Source: Bacillota bacterium
GTDB lineage: Bacteria; Bacillota; Clostridia; Christensenellales; Aristaeellaceae
Direction of reading: 5' to 3'
DNA: 16,549 nt
Assembly (NCBI GenBank): GCA_009787135.1
Contig: WRGP01000225.1
Span: 1-16,549 of the forward strand
The notes beneath the pieces were generated by a model. That model was not told the DNA's origin. It searched no databases and worked only from the letters and a program-made list of their open reading frames with translations. Positions 1 to 8,150 of this stretch are shown here, piece after piece. The first letter of the stretch is position 1. Each line of letters opens with the position of its first letter. Position numbers and translations under genes: made by a program.

Positions 1-309
1 CAGGTGTCCCGCTTTCAGACTGACCCTGATTGTCAGGTATTCGTCGGGCAAATCGCCACGGCGGGGCTGGGTATTACATTGACCGCCGCCAGCACCTTGG
101 TGTTTTACAGCACCGATTATTCCATGTCCAACCACGAACAGGCGCGGGCCCGGATTCACCGCGTAGGGCAAAAAGAGAACTGCACCTATATATACCTTGC
201 CGCTAAAGGCACGGTAGATGAAAAAGTCTTAAAATCCCTGCGGAATAAAGCCGACCTCGCCCGGATGCTGGTGGACGATTACAGGAAAGGACTCAATCCC
301 TATGCATAA
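1..309 (+). CDS. SNF2-family DNA helicase/ATPase, C-terminal end only (gene runs off the left edge)
   Basis: This is the last ~102 codons of a phage SNF2-like superfamily 2 ATPase, an ATP-driven double-stranded DNA translocase that usually sits in the replication/recombination cluster of such phages. The sequence shows helicase motif V (AGLGITLTAAS, near bases 61-93) and motif VI (QARARIHRVGQ, near 139-171). The glutamine and the two arginines of motif VI are those that contact ATP in SNF2 proteins. The reading frame is open to base 1. The GTG at base 4 is not a believable start because it would leave only a fragment of the second RecA-like lobe; motifs I-IV must lie upstream. The stop TAA at 307-309 overlaps the next start (ATG at 302) by 8 bases, so the two genes are translationally coupled. 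The family call is firm; the precise role in the phage is inferred. Confidence 0.93.
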   Translation, partial: QVSRFQTDPDCQVFVGQIATAGLGITLTAASTLVFYSTDYSMSNHEQARARIHRVGQKENCTYIYLAAKGTVDEKVLKSLRNKADLARMLVDDYRKGLNPYA

Positions 310-721
310 CGAGAAAATGTTCGAACTCGCCGACGAACTGAAATCACTGCGAGATTTGAAGTCGGAACTGGAGGCGCAGGTCAAGGAAACCACCGCCAAA
401 ATCGACGAGGCGGACTACCGTCTTTCCGAAATGATGGCTGAGACCGAAACCCAAAACTTCACCCGCGCCGGCACCATGTTCTGCCTGACTACCAAGACCC
501 GCGCCTCCGCGTCGGCGGGCGTGAAGGATGAACTTTATGCCGCGCTTCGGGAGCAGGGTTTCGGCGACCTCGTATACGAGACCGTCAACGCGAACTCGCT
601 TTCTTCCTTCGTGAAGGAGCAAATCGAAGGGAACGACGACGTTCTTCCCGATTGGCTGGAAGGGCTGGTCAACGTCTTTGACAAGACCACCGTTTCCGTC
701 CGCAAATCCACAAAACGCTAA
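302..721 (+). CDS. Hypothetical phage early protein with N-terminal coiled coil (139 aa)
   Basis: I do not recognise a characterised family. The first ~50 residues are rich in Leu, Glu and Lys with heptad-like spacing (FELADELKSLRDLKSELEAQ and onward), which predicts a coiled coil. A compact globular part follows, containing YAALREQGFGDLVYETV and a C-terminal segment with DWLEGLVNVFDKTTVSVRKS. The start ATG at 302 overlaps the SNF2 gene, and the stop lies 21 bases before the next gene. Position between a SNF2 helicase and a probable ssDNA-binding protein suggests a role in phage replication or recombination, for example as an oligomeric accessory factor. That is inference from context only. 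It resembles, in general build, the coiled-coil replication-cluster proteins annotated as hypothetical in many Firmicutes phages. Confidence 0.85.
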   Translation: MHNEKMFELADELKSLRDLKSELEAQVKETTAKIDEADYRLSEMMAETETQNFTRAGTMFCLTTKTRASASAGVKDELYAALREQGFGDLVYETVNANSLSSFVKEQIEGNDDVLPDWLEGLVNVFDKTTVSVRKSTKR

Positions 722-742
722 ATTGTAAAGGAGAATTTTATC

Positions 743-1495
743 ATGGCTACTAACAACAAAAATACCGAACTTCAAGTTCAAAACAGCGGTTTCCTCGCTC
801 TGGCGGACGCCGCGTTCAGCGAATCCTTGTCTCAGGAACTGGAAGGGCTTGACCTCAGTTTCGAGAAAATCAAAATCCCCTCGGCGGGCAGCACCGTGTT
901 CGAGGTTCCCGGCGAAGAGGACGACACCGACACCGTCAAGGAGTTTTCAGCGGTTATCCTCCATCATCACACCCTCAACGCCTACTACAAGACCAAGTAC
1001 ACAGGCGGCAACAACCCGCCCGACTGCGGTAGCTTCGACGGCGTTACGGGCGAGGGCGACCCCGGCGGCAGTTGCAAATCCTGTCCGCTGAATCAGTTCG
1101 GCACCGCAGACGAGGGCGCGGGCAAAGCCTGTAAAAACCGCCGTCGTATTTATGTTCTGCGCGAGGGCGAGGTGTTCCCGCTCTTGCTTTCCCTGCCCAC
1201 GGGCAGTCTCAAAGAATTCACCAAGTATATCAAGAAACTGCTGGGCAAGGGCAAAAAGTCCAATATGGTCGTCACCCGTTTCAGTTTGAAAAAGGCGACC
1301 AGCAGCGGCGGCGTGGTCTATTCCCAGGCGCAGTTCGCTGTTGACCGCGCCCTGACCACGGAGGAACAGGCGCTCATCGACAACCTGACCGAGCAGGTCA
1401 AAGCCTACAGCCATCAGGTGTCTTTCGACGCCGAAGCCGCCATCGACATCATGGTGGACGAGGAAACGGGCGAGGTCATCGAGCCGCTGGCTTAA
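743..1495 (+). CDS. Four-cysteine zinc-type phage protein, probable ssDNA-binding/replication accessory protein (250 aa)
   Basis: The start ATG at 743 is set by an AAAGGAG ribosome binding site at 727-733. A central region (residues ~90-135) carries Cys95, Cys111, Cys114 and Cys130 in the order C-x15-C-x2-C-P-x14-C. It is surrounded by conserved-looking stretches (PPDCGSFDGVTG, CKSCPLNQFG, GKACKNRRRIYVL), a layout typical of a structural zinc site inside a beta-rich fold. The N- and C-terminal tails are acidic (VPGEEDDTD near residue 55; the last 25 residues are rich in Asp/Glu), as in phage ssDNA-binding proteins that use an acidic tail to recruit partners. The gene lies just upstream of the DNA polymerase, where Firmicutes phages commonly put their ssDNA-binding protein. 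The function is therefore inferred; what is seen is the Cys4 signature, the acidic tails and the location. Confidence 0.6.
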   Translation: MATNNKNTELQVQNSGFLALADAAFSESLSQELEGLDLSFEKIKIPSAGSTVFEVPGEEDDTDTVKEFSAVILHHHTLNAYYKTKYTGGNNPPDCGSFDGVTGEGDPGGSCKSCPLNQFGTADEGAGKACKNRRRIYVLREGEVFPLLLSLPTGSLKEFTKYIKKLLGKGKKSNMVVTRFSLKKATSSGGVVYSQAQFAVDRALTTEEQALIDNLTEQVKAYSHQVSFDAEAAIDIMVDEETGEVIEPLA

Positions 1496-1574
1496 TCTCA
1501 CAACAGTTTGGCGGCATCTGTGCAAAAACCGCATCCCTCCGGGGATAAATCAATTTTTATTGGAGGTCAACCTT

Positions 1575-1943
1575 ATGACAAAGGAAGAATGCCTGTTAAA
1601 GGCTATCTTTGAAGAAAACGGGGATGACGATATGCCCGACAACTACCCTGATACTTACCTTGAAAAAGCTGACTATGCCGCATACTGCATGATTAAATTG
1701 CTGGAATATTTGTCGCCCGCCCTGTGCCGCGTCAGTAGATTGCGCGCTATGCTGAAAGCCGGACAGGAGGGCGAGAAAAACAAACTGCCCGACATTATCA
1801 CCTATAACGAGACCCGCATGGTTCTGGAACCCCTCGCGAGAGTTAAAGGGGACGTGGATGACGCGTTCGGGGAACTTCTGAAAATTTATAATGTAACGAA
1901 GGGGGCGGCCGCAAATGTACCGATTATTAACGAAACCACATGA
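1575..1943 (+). CDS. Hypothetical small acidic phage protein (122 aa)
   Basis: I chose the ATG at 1575 rather than the in-frame TTG at 1560, because TGGAGG at 1560-1565 is the ribosome binding site for 1575 (9-base spacer) and would otherwise lie inside the coding sequence. The product is acidic at its N-terminus (EENGDDDMPDNYPD) and then largely helical (YAAYCMIKLLEYLSPALCRV, FGELLKIYNV). No catalytic motif, membrane segment or signal peptide is visible. Its last 29 bases overlap the start of the DNA polymerase gene in another frame, so it is probably translationally coupled to the polymerase. I cannot assign a family. It is probably a polymerase-operon accessory protein, but this rests on position alone. 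Confidence 0.78.
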   Translation: MTKEECLLKAIFEENGDDDMPDNYPDTYLEKADYAAYCMIKLLEYLSPALCRVSRLRAMLKAGQEGEKNKLPDIITYNETRMVLEPLARVKGDVDDAFGELLKIYNVTKGAAANVPIINETT

Positions 1944-3810
1944 CTTACGGGAGTATTTGGAGGCTGCGGGTACCGTAGCCTTCGACTTTGAGACCGCTCC
2001 GGATGAGCAATACCGCGATGAAGATAAAGCTGCCCTTGACCCGCACAAATCTCATATCGCCGGTATCAGCTTCTCCAAGGCTGAAGGCGATGCCGTATAC
2101 CTTCCCCTGACCCATCGTGTCGGGGAGAACGCTTCGAATCTCACGGAGCTTTGGAACTATCTCGCGGATTTTTTCGCCAGCCCCAACGTGATCAAAGTCG
2201 CCCATAACCTCGCCTTTGAGTCCATGTTCCTGTACGCGCGGGGCATTGTGATTCAGCCGCCGGTTTACGACACCATCGCCGCCGCGCAGATGACGCTGAA
2301 AGGCAATACGGGATTCCGCTCCCTTGCCGACAGCGGTTTGAAAACCCTTGTCCCCGCGCTGTTGAATACCGAATTGCCCACTTTCGGCGAGGTTACGAAC
2401 GGCAGACACTTTGATGAGCTTGACCCCGCCGACTCCGAAACCATCCGCTATGCCTGCGCCGACTCAGACTATACCCTGCGGCTTTATCACGTCTTCAACA
2501 ACTGGTTTGATCGCTGGCTGCCGAAGCACCGAGATATCGTGGAACAAATCGAATCGCCCACCGCCGTTTACTGCGGGATTATGAAGTATAACGGAATTTT
2601 GGCGGACGCCGCGCGTATGAGGGAACAGGGCGAACGCTGCGAGAGCGAGCGCAGACGGCTCAAAGATGAAATCGCCTTCATGATCGGAGACGTGAACATC
2701 GGCGAAAACGCAAGCACCTCGGCGTTTAAGGAATATCTGTTCAAAGACCTCGGTTTGCCGGTATTGAAAACTACGGCCAAGTACCAAGAGGCCGCTGATG
2801 ATGAAACTATGGTTTTGCTGGCCGAATGGTGTGAAACCAACCGTTCCGAGCTCGTACCGCTGTTCAAACTGATACAAGAATACCGCCGCTTGGGGAAAAT
2901 CAAGTCCACTTATATCGACGGCTACGGGAAGCATATCAACCCGGTGACCGGGCGCATCCACGCCGACCTCATGCCGCTGGCGACCGAGACAGGGCGCTTT
3001 GCTTGCCGCAAGCCCAATTTGCAAAATTTAGTACGCTCAGGCCATGACGATACAGGCGTCCGTAATTTCTTCATCGCCCCGGCGGGCAAGGTTCTGCTGT
3101 CGCTGGACTTCTCCCAAATCGAACTGCGCGTCGGCGCGTTCTACTGCCGGGACGAAAAGATGCTGGAAACATACCATACCGGCGGTGATATCCACGACCA
3201 GACGGCGACGGTTATTTACGGCCCCGGCAAGCACGACAAGGAGCAGCGCACCATCGCTAAGAACTGCAATTTCGGCACGTTCTTCGGATTGTTTCCCCGT
3301 GGGTTACAGCGAACGCTGAAATTCAAAGGCGGGTTGGATGTCACCTTGGAGCAGTGCAAAGAAATTATCGCCAACCTGAAAGCCGGATATCCGAAGCTGG
3401 CGATGTGGCAGGAGGAGACCAAATACGCGGCAACCCGTTACCGTTACGCGGAGACGTGGCTCGGGCGCAGACGCTATCTGCCGGGCATCGTTTCACAGGA
3501 TTGGAACAAGAAATCCTTCGCCCAGCGGCGCGCCCTGAACACGCCCATCCAAGGCACGGCGGCCGATATTCTAAAACTGGCGCTGGGACGTATTTTGGCG
3601 GGGTTGCCTGAACGCCCGTGGCTGCGGCCTTTGCTGCAAGTTCATGACGAGCTGGTTTTCGAGCTTCCTACCAACAAGGTAACGGAAGCCGTTGTTTTTA
3701 TCAAGGCTTGCATGGAAGCGCGGCCGTTCCCTGAATTCGATATACCGATAATCGCCGAAGCCGCCGTTGGCGTAAGATTCGGCGAAATGAAAGAAATCGA
3801 GGCGACTTAA
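1915..3810 (+). CDS. polA-like: Phage DNA polymerase I (family A) with 3'-5' proofreading domain (631 aa)
   Basis: This is the replicative DNA polymerase of the phage. The N-terminal ~190 residues form a DnaQ-like 3'-5' exonuclease: motif I FDFET (Asp24, Glu26), motif II HNLAFE (His97-Glu102) and motif III YACAD (Tyr179, Asp183). The polymerase domain follows, with TGRFACRKPNLQN, motif A LDFSQIELR (catalytic Asp398), motif B/O-helix RTIAKNCNFGTFFG (Arg445, Lys449, Phe453, Phe457) and motif C QVHDEL (His577, Asp578, Glu579). The fourth O-helix residue, Tyr766 in E. coli Pol I, is Phe here. No 5' nuclease domain is present, and 631 residues is the usual size for a phage enzyme of this exo-pol layout. 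A GGGGG ribosome binding site (1901-1905) precedes the ATG. The start lies inside the preceding gene, and the next gene begins 3 bases after the stop. Confidence 0.98.
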   Translation: MYRLLTKPHDLREYLEAAGTVAFDFETAPDEQYRDEDKAALDPHKSHIAGISFSKAEGDAVYLPLTHRVGENASNLTELWNYLADFFASPNVIKVAHNLAFESMFLYARGIVIQPPVYDTIAAAQMTLKGNTGFRSLADSGLKTLVPALLNTELPTFGEVTNGRHFDELDPADSETIRYACADSDYTLRLYHVFNNWFDRWLPKHRDIVEQIESPTAVYCGIMKYNGILADAARMREQGERCESERRRLKDEIAFMIGDVNIGENASTSAFKEYLFKDLGLPVLKTTAKYQEAADDETMVLLAEWCETNRSELVPLFKLIQEYRRLGKIKSTYIDGYGKHINPVTGRIHADLMPLATETGRFACRKPNLQNLVRSGHDDTGVRNFFIAPAGKVLLSLDFSQIELRVGAFYCRDEKMLETYHTGGDIHDQTATVIYGPGKHDKEQRTIAKNCNFGTFFGLFPRGLQRTLKFKGGLDVTLEQCKEIIANLKAGYPKLAMWQEETKYAATRYRYAETWLGRRRYLPGIVSQDWNKKSFAQRRALNTPIQGTAADILKLALGRILAGLPERPWLRPLLQVHDELVFELPTNKVTEAVVFIKACMEARPFPEFDIPIIAEAAVGVRFGEMKEIEAT

Positions 3811-3813
3811 CTT

Positions 3814-4248
3814 ATGAGTATCAGTAAACGAAACAATGAGGGTTATTACGACCCCACCGCATATGAAGCCCTAAGCGCGGTTGAACGGGATAAGCCCCGC
3901 AAAGACAAAGTAAAACACACGCCGCCGATGGTATATATCTGCTCGCCCTACCGGGGCGATACCGAAAACAACACGCAAAATGCCCTGCGTTACTGCCGCT
4001 TCGCCGTGGAGCGGGGATACTTTCCGCTGGCTCCTCACTGTTATTTGCCTTTGTTTATGGACGACAACATACCCGCCGAACGGGAGCTTGCGTTGTCCTT
4101 CGGGTTGAGGCTGTTGAACGGCTGCCGGGAACTTTGGGTGTTCGGCGATGTTATCAGCGAGGGCATGAAGCGGGAAATTGACAAAGCCCGCTCAAACGGC
4201 ATCACGGTTAAATATTACAATCACAAATTCGAGGAGGTTCACTCATGA
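3814..4248 (+). CDS. DUF4406-type protein, nucleoside 2-deoxyribosyltransferase-like fold (144 aa)
   Basis: The N-terminal ~37 residues are polar and probably disordered. The folded part begins with VYICSPYRGD (residues 40-49), the glycine-containing first strand and loop of the nucleoside deoxyribosyltransferase/TIR-like fold seen in DUF4406. It continues with YFPLAPHCYLPLFMDD, then ELWVFGDVISEGMKREI, where VFGD and the EGM segment match the family's later strand and active-site glutamate region. Known relatives remodel or hydrolyse nucleosides or nucleotides, but DUF4406 itself has no settled substrate. Location between the DNA polymerase and the antirepressor fits a nucleotide-pool or modification role, which is inference. 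The stop overlaps the next start by four bases (ATGA at 4245-4248), indicating translational coupling. Confidence 0.85.
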   Translation: MSISKRNNEGYYDPTAYEALSAVERDKPRKDKVKHTPPMVYICSPYRGDTENNTQNALRYCRFAVERGYFPLAPHCYLPLFMDDNIPAERELALSFGLRLLNGCRELWVFGDVISEGMKREIDKARSNGITVKYYNHKFEEVHS

Positions 4249-5111
4249 ATACAGGACTGCAAATTTTCAACTATCAGCAAAACGAGGTGCGCGTTGTTCT
4301 GCGCGGCGGCGACCCATGGTGGGTTGCCAAGGATGTGTGCGAGGTCTTCGGCGAGACCAACCGAAACCGCGCGATGCAATCTCTTGATGAGGACGAAAAG
4401 GGGTATACGCAAATGAACACCCCCGGCGGCGTACAACAATTGGCCATCGTAAACGAAGCGGGATTGTATTCTCTGCTTTTTGCCATGCAGCCGGCTAAAG
4501 CGCGGGGCGTCAGCGAGGAATATGTTCTTGAGCGAGAGAAAAAGCTCAGGCAATTCAAGCGTTGGGTGACCCACGAGGTTCTGCCGTCCATCCGCAAAAC
4601 AGGTATGTACGCGACGCCCGAAGCGGCTGAAAAGTTACTGAACGATCCCGACTTTCTCATCGCCGCGTTGGAAGAAATCAAGGCGATTCGAATCAAGAAC
4701 GCCGCGCTCGCCGAAACGGTCAGCATACAAAAACAGCAGATTGCGGAAATGAAACCCAAAGCCAGTTATTACGATGTGGTGTTGAATTGCAAAAACGCCG
4801 TGGCCGTTACCACAATCGCCAAGGACTACGGCAAGTCCGGGCAATGGCTCAACGATCATCTCCACAGCCTCGGCATTCAGTTCAAACAGGGCAATATCTG
4901 GTTGTTGTATCAGAAGTACGCCGAAAAGGGGTATACCTGCACCAAAACGCACAGCTATCCGGCAAATAGCGGAGAGGTTCATTCGAAAGTCCATACCTAC
5001 TGGACACAAAAAGGGCGCCTGTTCATCTATGAGCTCCTTAAATCCGGCGGTTATCTTCCGTTGATTGAATCGGAGGCGGATTCCAAGGAGGACTGCGGGG
5101 TGAAAACGTAA
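4245..5111 (+). CDS. Phage antirepressor: BRO-N domain plus C-terminal KilAC (ANT) domain (288 aa)
   Basis: The first ~115 residues match the BRO-N DNA-binding domain: WWVAKDVCEVFGETN, then LDEDEKG, the LAIVNEAGLYSLLF stretch, and FKRWVTHEVLPSIRKTGMY closing the domain. A short helical linker (residues ~120-170, coiled-coil-like) leads to a KilAC/ANT domain from about residue 172: ASYYDVVLNCKNAVAVTTIA, YGKSGQWLNDHLHSLGIQF and WTQKGRLFIYELLKSGGY. Proteins of this architecture antagonise phage repressors or act as host-takeover regulators. The gene sits in the replication operon: ATGA overlap with the gene before, and a TAATG one-base overlap with the primase gene after. It would therefore be made together with the replication proteins. 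The repressor it would act on lies outside the window, so its target is unknown. Confidence 0.95.
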   Translation: MNTGLQIFNYQQNEVRVVLRGGDPWWVAKDVCEVFGETNRNRAMQSLDEDEKGYTQMNTPGGVQQLAIVNEAGLYSLLFAMQPAKARGVSEEYVLEREKKLRQFKRWVTHEVLPSIRKTGMYATPEAAEKLLNDPDFLIAALEEIKAIRIKNAALAETVSIQKQQIAEMKPKASYYDVVLNCKNAVAVTTIAKDYGKSGQWLNDHLHSLGIQFKQGNIWLLYQKYAEKGYTCTKTHSYPANSGEVHSKVHTYWTQKGRLFIYELLKSGGYLPLIESEADSKEDCGVKT

Positions 5112-8041
5112 TGCGGACAACGGATTTTTTACAAACCCTATACGGCGGCGCGTCATCTGGATGGCTCACAATCTGGACGCTCCCTGATAAAAAGACGGCA
5201 TATTTCCCCGTGACCGATATCCCCGCAGCCGTGAGCTATGCCGAGAGCCGTTTTGACACCCACGATGTCTATTACGGCGTCGGGCTTCGAGGCGAAAAAC
5301 TCGGTGAGCGTCAGCGGGGAGGCAACGAGGATGTGACCGTCGTCCCGGCGCTCTGGTCGGACATCGACATCCAAAGCCCCGCCCATAAAGAGACCGAATT
5401 GCCGCTGACGGCGGATGAGGCTCTTGCTTTTCTTGACAGCCTACCCTTGCGGCCGTCCATCGTTGTCAACAGCGGCAACGGGCTTCACGCCTACTGGCTG
5501 CTGGATAAACCGCTGGGGATTGCGACCGGGGCGCACCGTAAAAACATCGCCGACGCTTTGCGCGGCTGGCAGATGTATATCAACGCCGCCGCGAAAGACA
5601 AAGGCTGGAAGCTCGACAATACTTCCGACCTGTCCCGCGTTCTGCGGCTCCCCGGCGGCGTCAACCATAAGCTGGACAATAACGCCCGCGCCGGGGTTAT
5701 CTCCGTGAACGATAATCGTTACGCCCCGTCAGATTTTACACCGTATATTCAGAGCGAAACCGACGCCGTCTCTGACGGTTCGCCAATGGCGAATAGGTCT
5801 GCGGACGGCACGACCTCGTTCAGCGGAACAGTGGCAAACGGCGAACGTATCCTTGAAAAATGCGCCTTTATGCGGTATTGCCGAGATAACGCGGCAAACT
5901 TACCCGAACCGCAGTGGTACGCGATGCTGGGCAACCTCGCCCTCTGCTCCGACGGAAGGTTACTCTGTCATGAATTTAGCAAGTCGTATCCCGGATACAA
6001 AACCGCCGAGACGGAGAACAAAATCGCCCACGCCAAGGAAGCCGCGAAGCCCCACACCTGCGCTTACATTCAACAATCGCTGGGTTTTGACTGCGGCGGC
6101 TGCACAGCGGGGTGCAAAGCCCCCGTCGCATTGGCCGCCATCACGAAAGCCGAGCTTGTCAAGAATCTGCTGGAAGCCGACCTTGAGGATTGGAACGAGG
6201 TATACACCGATAAAGAATACCTCGACGCGCTGTGCTACGCGAAAGCGGTCATGCCAGGAGACTACGCAAAGTTCAAGGTTCATGTCAAAGGCAAGGTCAA
6301 TATCCCCGACTTGGAGCGTTGCCTAAAAGCCCACGCGAAAGAGAGTCGCCCAACGGATGAGGACGAGGAGAGCCTGGAGCTTGACGGCATCGATCTGCAC
6401 GGAGCGAAGATTCCCCGACGCTGGCAGGTGTCGAACAAGCACGGGGTACGCCGCGCCTTTGCCGCGAAGGACAGCGATACGGAGGTCGTCGCTTGCCCCG
6501 ACCCGGTGGTCATCACGCGGCGTTTGGTCAATCTTGACGACGGCAAGGAAAAACTGGAGCTTTCTTTCCGGCGCGACGGGCATTGGAAAACGACCGTAGG
6601 TAATCGCACTCAAGTTTACAACAAGGCTTCGATTCTCAGCTTCGGGGACGAGGGGTTGCACGTGACCAGCGGCACGGCGGCGGAGCTTGTCAGTTACCTC
6701 TCCGACTATGAAATGTGCAACATGAAGGTCATTCCCCGCGTGTCCAGCATCGCCCGCCTTGGCTGGATCGAGGGTACTCAGCAGTTTTTTCCTTATTCCG
6801 TGAATGAGCCTGTCATGTTCGAGGAGGACAAGGGAACGGCGATGCTGTACCGCAACCTTGCTGAGCAGGGCGACTATACCGCGTGGAAAGCGATGATGGA
6901 GCGGCTCCGCAAAAATCCGCTGGCGCGTTTTATCACGTCCGCGTCCTTCGCCTCGCCGCTTCTTTGCAAAATCGGCGTGCGCACCTTCGTCATGCATCAC
7001 TGGGCGAACAGCGGCGCGGGCAAGTCTGCCATACTCAAGGCGGCGATCTCCGTCTGGGGCAATCCGCTGCGGATTATGGGCAACGGCTTCACGACCATTG
7101 TCGGCACGGAGCAGCTGGCGGGTACGCTGCGGCATCTGCCTTTTGGCATCGACGAAAAACAATCCGCCGACGAAAAGCGCATGAGCCTGGAACATCTCAT
7201 CTACGTCCTCGGCCAGGGCAGCGGCAAGATTCGCGGCGCGCGCGGCGGAGGCAACGCCGAGGTCGCGACATGGCACAACATTGTCATGCTCACGGGCGAG
7301 GAGCCGGTGACGCGCACTTCATCGCTGGACGGCATTCAGACCCGCACCTTCGAGATTTACGGTGCGCCGATTGACGACCCGGATTTCGCGAAAGAAACGC
7401 ATATCGTCAGTGAGCAGAATTACGGTTTTGCCGGTGCCGCGTTCATGCGGGCGGTCTGTGAAAAGCTCAAAGCAAACCCGGATTCTCTGCGGCAGGAATA
7501 TCTGTCTATCCTCGAAGAGCTAAAGCGCAGGGGGCTGAAAAACGTTCATGCCGACTATGTGGCGGCGGTGTGCCTTGGGGATATCCTCGCGGAAACCGTC
7601 GTCTTTGGCACGGACGCCGAGACTGCCCGGCGGGAGGCGCTGGCTTGCGGTGAAGCTGTCTACGCCGTCAATGAGTCACAGATGTCCGCGAACGTGGTTG
7701 AGCGCGCCTGGGATTTCATCAAGGGATGGCTGGTCAGCAATGAATTCCGTTTTTCGCCCGACGCCGCGCCGTTCTATGGGAAGACGGAGACATGCGGGCG
7801 GGACAGCGAGTATTCGGTAATCCCCGCTTACCTTGATTCCGCGCTTGAGGAAGCGGGATTCAATGTCAAAAAGACGTTTCAGGGCTTGCGGGAGCAGGGC
7901 TGTATCGCCACGCAGAAAGACAGCGAGGGCAAGGAACGCACCAAAAAGCTCGTCTGGCTTTACGGAAAGCCGGTTCGCTGTTATGTGTTCAAGGTAGCCA
8001 CGGACAGTATTCCACCGCTTTGCGGTGAGAAAGAAAAATAA
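5111..8041 (+). CDS. Primase-helicase: AEP/PrimPol-type primase fused to DUF927 superfamily 3-like helicase (976 aa)
   Basis: This large two-part protein probably primes and unwinds the phage replication fork. The N-terminal part has the AEP (archaeo-eukaryotic primase) signature: ALWSDIDI with metal ligands Asp84 and Asp86, then NSGNGLHAYWLL with His126, then SDLSRVLRLPGGVNHK (residues ~173-187). A Cys cluster follows (Cys317, Cys328, Cys331, Cys335), probably a zinc site between primase and helicase. The C-terminal part is DUF927: the GVRRAFAA entry region near residue 445, Walker A GAGKS (635-639), Walker B FGIDEK (Asp681, Glu682) and a sensor-like IVMLTGEEP (~724-732) with arginines just after it. 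The last ~150 residues look like winged-helix/accessory sequence. Family assignment of both halves is firm; strand polarity and origin specificity are unknown. The candidate origin begins 5 bases after the stop codon. Confidence 0.93.
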   Translation: MRTTDFLQTLYGGASSGWLTIWTLPDKKTAYFPVTDIPAAVSYAESRFDTHDVYYGVGLRGEKLGERQRGGNEDVTVVPALWSDIDIQSPAHKETELPLTADEALAFLDSLPLRPSIVVNSGNGLHAYWLLDKPLGIATGAHRKNIADALRGWQMYINAAAKDKGWKLDNTSDLSRVLRLPGGVNHKLDNNARAGVISVNDNRYAPSDFTPYIQSETDAVSDGSPMANRSADGTTSFSGTVANGERILEKCAFMRYCRDNAANLPEPQWYAMLGNLALCSDGRLLCHEFSKSYPGYKTAETENKIAHAKEAAKPHTCAYIQQSLGFDCGGCTAGCKAPVALAAITKAELVKNLLEADLEDWNEVYTDKEYLDALCYAKAVMPGDYAKFKVHVKGKVNIPDLERCLKAHAKESRPTDEDEESLELDGIDLHGAKIPRRWQVSNKHGVRRAFAAKDSDTEVVACPDPVVITRRLVNLDDGKEKLELSFRRDGHWKTTVGNRTQVYNKASILSFGDEGLHVTSGTAAELVSYLSDYEMCNMKVIPRVSSIARLGWIEGTQQFFPYSVNEPVMFEEDKGTAMLYRNLAEQGDYTAWKAMMERLRKNPLARFITSASFASPLLCKIGVRTFVMHHWANSGAGKSAILKAAISVWGNPLRIMGNGFTTIVGTEQLAGTLRHLPFGIDEKQSADEKRMSLEHLIYVLGQGSGKIRGARGGGNAEVATWHNIVMLTGEEPVTRTSSLDGIQTRTFEIYGAPIDDPDFAKETHIVSEQNYGFAGAAFMRAVCEKLKANPDSLRQEYLSILEELKRRGLKNVHADYVAAVCLGDILAETVVFGTDAETARREALACGEAVYAVNESQMSANVVERAWDFIKGWLVSNEFRFSPDAAPFYGKTETCGRDSEYSVIPAYLDSALEEAGFNVKKTFQGLREQGCIATQKDSEGKERTKKLVWLYGKPVRCYVFKVATDSIPPLCGEKEK

Positions 8042-8045
8042 AAGC

Positions 8046-8070
8046 ATAACCACTATAACCACTAACCATT
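8046..8070 (+). repeat. Left iteron array, unit ATAACCACT
   Basis: There are two perfect tandem copies of ATAACCACT (8046-8054 and 8055-8063), followed by a degenerate third copy AACCATT (8064-8070). The array starts 5 bases after the primase-helicase stop codon. The inverse complement of the unit recurs in the right array. Confidence 0.8.
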
Positions 8071-8109
8071 ACAACAATATATGTCGTGTAGGGGGCATAT
8101 CCCGCGATT

Positions 8110-8118
8110 TTTTCCACA
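8110..8118 (+). promoter_or_regulatory. DnaA-box-like 9-mer TTTTCCACA
   Basis: This 9-mer differs from the consensus DnaA box TTATCCACA at one base. It lies in the AT-rich core between the two iteron arrays. A single 9-mer is weak on its own and gains weight only from its context. Confidence 0.35.
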
Positions 8119-8150
8119 CACATATACACCTAAATAAACAAGGTTGCGTC

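Noticed and set aside
1533..1546. Hairpin ATCCC-TCCG-GGGAT in the gap before the 1575 gene
   Set aside because: The stem is only 5 bp with no proper T-run directly after it, inside an operon that must be read through. It is too weak to call a terminator.
5853..6326. Plus-strand open frame in another phase inside the primase-helicase gene
   Set aside because: The product is Arg/Pro/Ser-rich, as expected of a shifted reading of GC-rich coding sequence. It overlaps the Cys cluster coding region, which is coherent only in the main frame.
6323..7276. Long minus-strand open frame (317 codons) opposite the primase-helicase gene
   Set aside because: It is the antisense shadow of a GC-rich gene with clear primase and helicase motifs. 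It has no ribosome binding site or recognisable domain. The same applies to the minus-strand frames at 947-1534, 1945-2409, 2464-3024, 10565-11146, 11256-11852 and 13872-14432.
8085..8103. GGG-CATAT-CCC dyad in the origin candidate
   Set aside because: The stem is only 3 bp and is expected by chance. It adds nothing to the iteron evidence.
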